Source: Setophaga petechia (Eukaryota; Chordata; Aves; Passeriformes; Parulidae). From it: DNA of 64,000 bases. Every line of letters starts with the position of its first letter. Within the stretch, counting starts at the first letter, position 1. This document shows, in pieces, positions 25,301 to 34,300 of the stretch. The translations under genes and the position numbers were made by a program. The notes under the pieces are model-generated. The model did not search any database. It had not been told where the DNA came from and worked only from the letters and a program-made list of their open reading frames with translations. The stretch is from positions 1-64,000 of the forward strand of contig JANCRA010000178.1 of assembly GCA_024362935.1 (NCBI GenBank), in the 5' to 3' direction.

Positions 25301-28300
25301 AGCGAGACGGGGCAAGGAGAAGGAGATAATGGGAACTAACCAGAGTAAGGAAGTTCCCCGGGCAAGCCCCTTGGGGTGCATCTTGGCCCACTAGAAGGAA
25401 GTCACCAGCAAAGGGAGCTCTGAGAATAAAAAGGATCTAATCCAATATTGCACACGCTAGTGGCCACTGTACAGGTTGAGGGACGGAGCGAAGTGGCCAC
25501 CCACTGGAACTTTAGATTATAATACTTTGCTGCAGCTGATGTTGTTTTTAAGACGGGAAGGCCAATAGGATGAAGTTTCGTATGCTGACATGTTCTTTGT
25601 TTTAAGAAATCATCAAGAATGGCAAAAGGACTGTAGGATTAAACCGCCCTCAGATCCACTAGTCTTGGCCCTCGAAAAAGACAATAAAGCAAAAGGAAAA
25701 CAAATCAAACGTTGTTGTTCAGCATGTAGTATAAGACAACAGTGTATAAAATCAGATAAAGTGTATCATTCTGAGGAGCAAGAACGGGATGCATTTGAAT
25801 AAGTTAAAGCTGCTCCTAGAAAGAGGCAGGTGAAGCAAGCTAAGACTGAAACGGAAGAAGAAGATGAAGGGGAAGAGAACTTCCCCAAAAAGGAAGAAGA
25901 CTCAGGAGAGGAAGGCACATCCACTAGAACCCACCCCACCCCTGGTAGTCCAGTTGCATCTAGAACTAGGAAGCAAGCAGTGCTGCAAGCCCCTCTGCGA
26001 GAGGCAGTAGGGCCAGAAAGAAGGAAAGTAATGATTAAAGTGCCATTTACCACTCTTGATTTAGAGGCATAAGAAAGGATTGCTAGGAATTATCGTGTTG
26101 ATCCATTACTTACTGCCAAACGCCTACGATATGTTATCAAACAACACAATCCAGATTGGGCTGACATCCAGCTACTGCTGGATGCTTTCACTGAAACAGA
26201 AAAACAGCTGATCTTAAAAACAGCAAGGACTTTGGCAGAAGATTACTGTAAGGCCACACAGGAAGATGTAAAAGAACATTTCCCCCTCCAGGACCCTGAG
26301 TGGAATCCTAATATAACAGCAGAAGTAAAGAAATTAACAGACTATCAAGAGTAGATAGCAATAAGGGTGGAAAGAGCTATTCCAAAAACCATAAACTGGT
26401 CTGCCTTATATTCCCTTAAGCAGAGGCCTTCTGAGACCCCATCTGAATTTCTGGAGCGTTTAAGGGATACTATGCGTCGTCATACATCATTAGATCCGGA
26501 ATCTGAGATAGGGATAAATCAACTAGTTAATTCATTCCTGGGACAGTCTGCTGAGGATATTAGACGCAAGCTTCAGAAAATTCGGGGGCCAGATAGGAGA
26601 AATCTTGAAGTCTTGCTAGAAGAGGCCTGGAGAATATTTAGTAATCAGGAGGAAGAATACAGACGAAGAATGAAAAAGTTGGTAGCCGTAGTACAAGAAG
26701 AAAGGCAGAGAAAATACAACCAAGGACCACCGAGACAAGGACCACCTCGGTTAGGCCGGAACCAGTGTGCAATCTGCAAAAGAATTGGTCACTGGAAAGA
26801 TCAATGCCCAGAACGGAAACGGAGTGACCAACAAATGGCTGCACATGTACAAAACAACTGAAGGGGACCAGAGGATTCTGCCCCAGCGAATCCACTAGTT
26901 ATAACAATGAAGCTAGGAGAAGAAAAGAAAAAAGTAGAATTCTTAGTTGATACAAGAGCTACGTATTCAGTTTTAAATAAAGCTCTAGTACCTGTGGAAA
27001 ATGATTATGTTATAGTGCAAGGAGCAACTGGCCAGTCTGAAAAAGCATATTTTTGCAAACCTTTGAAGTATAAATTGAGAAAACAGTAGAGTATTCATAA
27101 ATTCTTGTATATGCCCAATTCGCCAAAGGCACTTTTAAGCAGAGATCTATTGGAGCAGTTACAAGCAACTATTATATTCAAAAATGGAAAAGTTACTCTA
27201 GAAGTGAATGATCAAAAGTACATAGAAGTATTAAGTTTAACCCTAACAGCTATTGAAATTAAAGAAGAAATTGATGAAGAAGTGTTGAGTCAAGTATTTC
27301 CTGAGGTATGAGCCTCTGATGTACCAAGTAAGGCTAAAAATGCCTCCCCTATAGTAATTAAACTTAAGGAAGAGGCACAACCAGTGAGAGTTAAACAGTA
27401 CCCTCTAAAAAAAGAAGACAGAGAAGGAATCAGCCCAATAATCGAAAATTTTCTGCAGTTAAGTTTACTGAAGGAATGCCAATCTGATTTCAATACTCCT
27501 ATTTTACCTGTTCGGAAACCTGATAGGTCATACCAGATAGTGCAAGACTTGAAAGCTGTCAACAAAATAACAGAAGATTTGTACCCAGTAGTAGCCAATC
27601 CGTATACTTTATTAACTTGTCTGACACCTGAGCTAACCTGGTTTACTGTGTTAGATTTAAAAGATGCCTTCTTTTGCCTCCCCATCCATGAAGCCAGCCA
27701 GAAAATTTTCGCATTCGAATAGGAAAGCCCTAAAAGTGGGCGCAAAACCCAGCTCACATAGTCCAGATTGCCTCAAGGCTACAAAAATGCCCCCACTCTG
27801 TTTAGAGAGCAACTTGCAAAAGATCTGGAGTCCTGAGAAGCCCCACAAGAAGAAGGAAGGCTTTTGCAGTATGTAGATGATCTTCTGGTAGCCACTCAAA
27901 CGAGAGAAGCGTGTGTAGCCTGGACGGTAAGCCTTTTGAATTTCCTAGGACTCCAAGGATACAGAGTATCAAAAAAAAAGGCACAAGTAATAAAACAGAA
28001 AGTGATCTACCTAGGGTACGAGGTGAGTGCTAAGCAACAGACTTTGGGGCAGGCTCGCAAGAAAGCCATTTGCCAAACCCCAAAACCCCAGACAATAAAA
28101 GAACTCCGAACCTTCTTAGGCATGGCAGGGTGGTGCCAGCTGTAAGTTTATAATTATAGACTGCTCGTCAGACCCCTCTATGCTCTTATTGACAATGGAA
28201 ATAAGGATCTCCAGTGGACAAAAGAAGCCACACAAGCCTTTCACCAGCTGAAGAGTGCCCTCATGTCAGCTCCAGCTTTGGGACTTCCGGATGTAAGTAA

Positions 28301-31300
28301 ACCATTCTTCCTATTTTCCCATGAAAGACAGGGAATTGCCCTAGGAATACTAGCTCAGGACTTAGGTCCATACCGAAGGGCAGTTGCTTACTTCTCTAAG
28401 CAACTAGATACAACAGCCAAAAGATAGCCAGAGTGCCTTAGAGCTGTAGCAGCAGTTGTGCTGAATATTCAAGAAGCACGTAAGTTTACCCTGAGACAAA
28501 AAATGACTGTGCTAGTGTCCCACACAGTGTCCACAGTACTAGAAGTAAAAAGTAGCCACTAGCTTTCACCACAGAGGTTCCTGAAATACCAGGCCATCAT
28601 GGTAGAGCAAGATGATGTAGAGATAGTAGTGACTAATATTGTCAACCCAGCTTCCTTTCTCAGTGGAAATCAAGGAGAAGCAGTATACCACGATTGTCTG
28701 GAGACCATTGAAGCTACTTACTCCAGCCGCCCAGACTTAAAGGACACTCCTTTGGACGATGCAGAGACCTAGTTCACTAACAAGAGCAGCTACGTTGCCA
28801 ATGGGAAGCGACATGCTGGGTATGCAGTGACCACCTGCAGAGAAGTAATCAAATCCAGACCCTTACCAACAGGTACCTCTGCACAGAAGGCTGAAATAAT
28901 TGCCCTGACCCGTGCCTTGGAAATGGCAAAAAGAAAGAGAATAAACATCTACACAGACTCGAAGTATGCATTTAGAGTTGTGCATGCACATGAAGCCATT
29001 TAGAAAGAGAAGAGACTGCTGACCTCACAGGGAAAGAACATCAAACATGCACAAGAGATAATCCAGCTGCTTGAAGCAGTCCAGCTGCCTGAGAAGGTAG
29101 CAATTATGCACATTAAAGCACACCAAAGAGTGAGCTCAGAATTAGAAGAAAGAAATGAGCTAGCGGATAGAGAGGCAAAAGAAGCAGCAAAAGGTGAGAT
29201 AACTACTGAAAGAGCCCTAATTCCAGATGGACAAATTTCCTTTGAAGGTAAGCCAGAATATAATAAGAAAGATAGAAAATTAATTGAAGATCAAAAAAGA
29301 ACGTATAACCAAGAAGGGTAAGCTACTATTGAAGAGAAGCTAGTGATCCCTTCCCATTTATTGTGGTCATTAGTAAAGGAAGAACACCAGAAAACACACT
29401 GAGGAATAGATGCCTTATACACCTATCTAATTGAGAGAATTGTTGCTAGAAATTTATATGCTACTATTGTTCAAGTGGCGCGACAGTGTGATCTTTGCCT
29501 CCAGACTAACCCCAAAAATACCCCCAAGCCAAAACTTAGTCAGATTGAGAGAGGCCATGGGCCCAGACAGCAGTGGCAAATTGACTTTTCAGAACTCCCA
29601 AGGAAAGCGGGGTATCGATATTTGCTAGTATTGACAGATACGTTTTCAGAGTAGCCAGAAGCATTCCCTACTAGAACTGTCAAAGCTAGAGAAGTGACCA
29701 AGGTATTATTGCAAGAAATAATACCACGCTTCGGAGTTCCAGCCACAATTTCCTCAGATAGAGGATCACATTTCATTTCTAAAATAGTGCAACAGATTAG
29801 TAGTCATCTGAGCATAGACTGAGAACTCCACACTCCATATCACCCCCAATCAAGCAGCCAGGTGGAGAAGATGAATCATTTGATTAAGCAGCAGATTATA
29901 AAGCTGGAGCAGGAAGTGAATCTACCCTAGCCCCAAGCTCTTCCACTAGCACTATTACGAATTCGAACTAAACCTCGAGCAAAAGAAAAGTTGAGCCCAT
30001 TTGAAATACTCTATAGGAGACCATATGGAATACAAAAAGGAATATCTACCCATATTAAAAAAGTAACACTGGCCACCTATATGGTAGCTTTAAGCAAACA
30101 GCTCAGAGAAATTGAGAAACACGTGGCTGGAACTCGGAGCAGAGAGTTAGATAGGCCAGTACATGACATACAACCTAGAGATTATGTATATGTTAAGTCT
30201 CTTGCAGAGAAGACTTTAGAACCACAGTGAGAAAGACCGTTCCAAGTGCTTCTCACCACCTTCACTGCAATCAAAATCAAAGAGCAGAGCGCCTGGATCC
30301 ATCACTCTCGAGTGAAGAAAGCCCAGAAGCCCATTGAAGAGTGATACCAGAAGGCAATGAACTGAGACTAAAACTTATTCAGGCAAAATGAGTATATTGC
30401 AGTCGAAGTTAGTTCATACCTAAGTTCACAGAATTGTTCTATATGTAATTATAATTGAAGCTTTAGAACTAGAGAGCACCTCTATTCAAAGCAATATTGG
30501 ATAGCCTTAGTCCCAGGCGTTTAATCAGTATACTGGATCCATGAAAGAACCTTCTGAAATAAAAGATTTAAACTTATCCACTGTAGTAATTCACGGAGAT
30601 CAAGTGTATAAAGAGCAAGAATGGCAAGAACAAGAACTGTGGACACTTCAAAGAATTAAAAGAGAAGAAATTAAAGTAGAGTGCCAGATAGTTAATGAGA
30701 CAGTTTATGAGAGACCAGATGAAATTAGTGTTGTAACTTCTCCCGGTGTATATGAACACCAAGAAATTTGTGATAACCTAAGTGAATCAGACTGTTAGTG
30801 TAATTTCACCTTGATACAGCCTATAGAAGTAACCTGCCTGTAAGCTCAAGATGTTATCAAGCTTTCATTTAAATTCAGAGTAGACGTTGCACCTTTTACA
30901 ACAGAACCTCATACAGCCTATACTAGGACACAAATAGCTAAGACACAGCCCAAACTTGAACCTGAAGTGTATGAAATAGGCCCCTATGTAGTGAGAAATG
31001 TGAGTGAGCAACAACTATTGTTCAATCCAGAATAGTCTCTCAAACGTGTTGAATTGCTAATGCAAGTTAACATCTCAGAAATCCAACCAGCCTGCTCCTC
31101 CTTCTTAAAAACATCCTTTGAAGGCTAGACAACATAGTTACAGAGACAAGTATATCTCAAGAGCAGAATAAAAAAAGATCTAACTAAGATATTAAAGACA
31201 AGATTAAGAGTTTTAAATAGAATTGATTCAGAAATACTGATGAATAAACTAGCCACCGCAGCAAGTAGCCTAACCAAATTGAAGCAGCCTTTACAGTCAT

Positions 31301-34300
31301 CTCTATTGGCATTAAGAACTAGCCAGTGGCAGATTTCAAAAGTACTGCCTAAATTAGAAATGGCCGAAGACCAAGACCACAAGTTAATAGTAGATGCACT
31401 TAGTACAGTTCAAGATAATGTGTCTTTAGCTTTCAGTTGTATACAAGCACAGTTATAGATGCAAGCAACAGCAACCTTGATCATACGAGAAGGGGGTGAA
31501 AGTAATTTTCCAACTGAAATTCAGAAAATTGTCTAGGATAATGCAATTGATTTTGAAAAAAAGTTTCAGTCCTGGTAGACTATAGTAAATTTCACCTATA
31601 ATCCTGCTTCTAATGTAGCCACTGCCTTTGTGCTTACCATACGTAATACCACTGTTTATGTTATTCATCCTATCATTGCATTAAGATTAAACCATAAAAA
31701 AACAATACTCTACCCTTCAGAACATAGAATGTGAGCACGAAAAGTGAATGAGAAGTAGCAAACAGTAAACTTAGAATCCTGCATTACTAAAGAACAGCTG
31801 AGATTCATCTGTGAAAGCAATACTATTAATGCCCAGGATGTGTGTTTAGACACTGAACAGAGTATTTGCCACTTTGAAGTTCATCCAGTCACTGACCACA
31901 AAACTGTGCTCGTATATACTGGAAAAAGATGTGTGTGCCTGAAAACTGCCTGTGCTACTGTAAAAATTGATAGCAATGATGTTATTTTGTCTAGTAGAAA
32001 TCATTCTAATTTCTGTATTTGTAACTTTGTAAATACTGTCGAGTGTGATTTTTCGTACTTAGCTCCAGTGACATCCCACCAGCTGATTAAAACCAATTAT
32101 ACAATGTATCACCAACTATCACCTACACCTATTAGAATAAGCCTTACATTAGTGAAACAATTGATTAAGCACCAAGACCTACTAGAAATCTTAAAAGAAA
32201 TCCAAAAAAATAGAAAGAAAACCTTAATTACTGTCCAACATGATACAAGAGAAATAACCAGAGTTCTACAAAGAGTAAAACAGAATGTAGATCATCACTA
32301 GTAAGATGTGATATTTGAGTAGTCGCCAACTGCAAATAGAATCTTTAACAAGCTGTGTCACCCCATTGTAGTTTTGCTAATATTAATTAGAATAAGTTTA
32401 AGATTATCTGTTATATTGCTAATTTAAAATTAGATAATACTACGACGAATAGCTGTGCTAACCTCTTTATCAAATGTACATAGTAAAGCATTAAGAGACA
32501 CTTATTACCGTAAGAGTTTGCATTAAGTAAAAGAATTTACTTATTTTCTAGGAAAGGGGGGAATGAGACAGAGTAAAAATCCTCCCCAAGTAAAAATCCC
32601 TTTTGAATTAAGTTAAAAGTCTAAAAAGGGTGAAAAGTCTGTAAGCCAAAGCTGAAGGGAAAACTGCAAAACAAAAGATTATGGGCAGACTGATAAAGTA
32701 ATCAGAGACATGAAGCAAGGCCAGAACAACCTGACCTAAGAATTCCTTTTGATAAAGAGAACTAGCAGTAAATGTCATGCTGAAGTCCACAAAAATGAAT
32801 ATGTATGAACCTATTGTGAAACTGTATGCATATGCATGTAGAGAAGGGATAAAAGGAGACCTGAAATTCTCGGGAGTACGCATGCCTTTTGGTACCTTTG
32901 TGGTACGCATGCGTCCAGCGCTGCAATAAATACATACCGGATCTTCGGCTCTTAACAACTTTTACCAAGTTGTGTGAGTTTTTCTTTTTTCTCCGCAAAA
33001 CACAGCTCTGACCCCACAGAGCTGCCATGGCCATGTGGAAGACCATCATGGGCTCAGCCAGGACTGCGGAGCTGGCACAGATGATCCTCCTGGATGTGCT
33101 GGGGAGCTGGCCAGAGCGCAGCACGTGCACCTCCGATGGGGACAAAACGGGTGTCTTTGCCCTGGCTGTGAGTTTCTGCAACGAGCCTTTGCTGGCCCCA
33201 AGGCCGCCTTTCCAGCAGCTCTCCATCCTCCTTCCCCCACGGCATCTCCCTGCCTCAGGCGCTGGCCTGAAATCTGGCCCGGGGGCAGCTTCAGGCCCAC
33301 CAGGCCGTGTGCTCCCCCTGCCTCTCTCCGGGCCTCTCCCTGCCACGCTCGCGCCCTGCCACACGGACACCTGGGCACTGAGCGCTGTCTCGGGGGGCTT
33401 TGTCCTTTGCAGGCAACCGTGGTGATGTGGAAGATCCTCCAGGTGCCCTGTCTGCCACGGATACTGAAGGTGTATTTCCCCCGCCTCTTTGTGCATCTGC
33501 TTTTCCAAGTGTTCTTCAGCACTCTGCATATGCCAGAGGAGGTCGATACCTTCTGGAAGGGATGCCAGGAAGAGCACGGCCTTGCCACCAGCCCCAACAG
33601 GTGCTCCATCCCACTCCTCCTGTCCCTGCCACGTGGCCTGCCAAGGAGCCAGTGCTGCCAGCCTGACCTGGGCTTTGCTGTGCACACAGCTTTGCAGTGC
33701 GCACCCTGAAGTCCCTGCTGTGCCTTCTGCGCTATGAGGATGTGGTGGTGGCAATGGAACGCAGGTGTGGCTGGGACACGCTGCTCTCTCCTGACACCCA
33801 CCACTTTGCCGTGGCTCTGCTGGCCAGGTGAGACCCCCTTCTCCCCACTGCCTCTGACATTTGTGCTCTGTGCCCAGGTGTCCCACACAAAGTCCCCGTG
33901 CTCATGAGCCAGAGGGCCTTGTCACTGAGGGAAGGCCAAGCACACTGGAAAAGGCTGGCAGAGGAGGGAGGCCATGAGCAACCAACTCCCAAATGGCCCA
34001 AGGTCCCCTTGCTGGAAGGCTGGTGGGGAAACATGAGAACTCTGTGAGTCACTCCTGGGAGAGGTTTGCCCCACTGGCTCAGGGACTTGTTTTCTTTTTC
34101 CTCTCCTCAGGATAATTTCCCATTCAGCCATACACTTTTGTTCCGGGATTGCATTCTACCTGCTCGCCCTGCTCAAAGAAGAGATGCCATACTGGGATTT
34201 CCCTGCCCTGGCATTCCTGGTGGAGGTGAGCCTCAAGGCCAGCGCTGCCTGCCTGAGCTGCCTCCCAGCTCTCTGCCCTCTCGTAGGCACAGCTGCCAGG

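Larger units (their letters stand above)
23701..33002 (+). mobile_element. Full-length class I (gamma-like) endogenous retrovirus, hypermutated
   Basis: A complete 9302 bp provirus in the same orientation as the host gene: 5' LTR 23701-24139, primer-binding site near 24143, long leader with an upstream reading frame, gag from 25329, pro-pol in the same frame to about 30344, env in another frame 30388-32526, purine tract 32550-32563, 3' LTR 32564-33002. Class I affinity rests on in-frame gag-pro-pol with a stop at the gag end, a single CCHC zinc knuckle, the YVDD polymerase motif and the 4 bp target duplication. Neither long frame has an indel that shifts it, yet together they hold 42 stops, almost all TAG, or TAA or TGA followed by G, as expected from Trp codons changed G to A in GG context. 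The element cannot make its own proteins. Its low LTR divergence (3 of 439) argues for recent insertion. Confidence 0.95.

Noticed and set aside
25329..30344. In-frame TAG and TGA as readthrough or altered genetic code
   Set aside because: Twenty-four stops of all three kinds, none with a common readthrough context, and the Trp-like placement fits mutation. Only TGA 26859 could be a natural gag terminator.
25329..32526. Ordinary neutral decay of an old provirus
   Set aside because: No frame-shifting indel in over 7 kb and 0.7% LTR divergence do not fit long decay.
32762..33886. 374-codon minus-strand frame across the LTR-exon 5 junction
   Set aside because: Antisense shadow of GC-rich exons and LTR; no family-like motif and it spans an insertion boundary.
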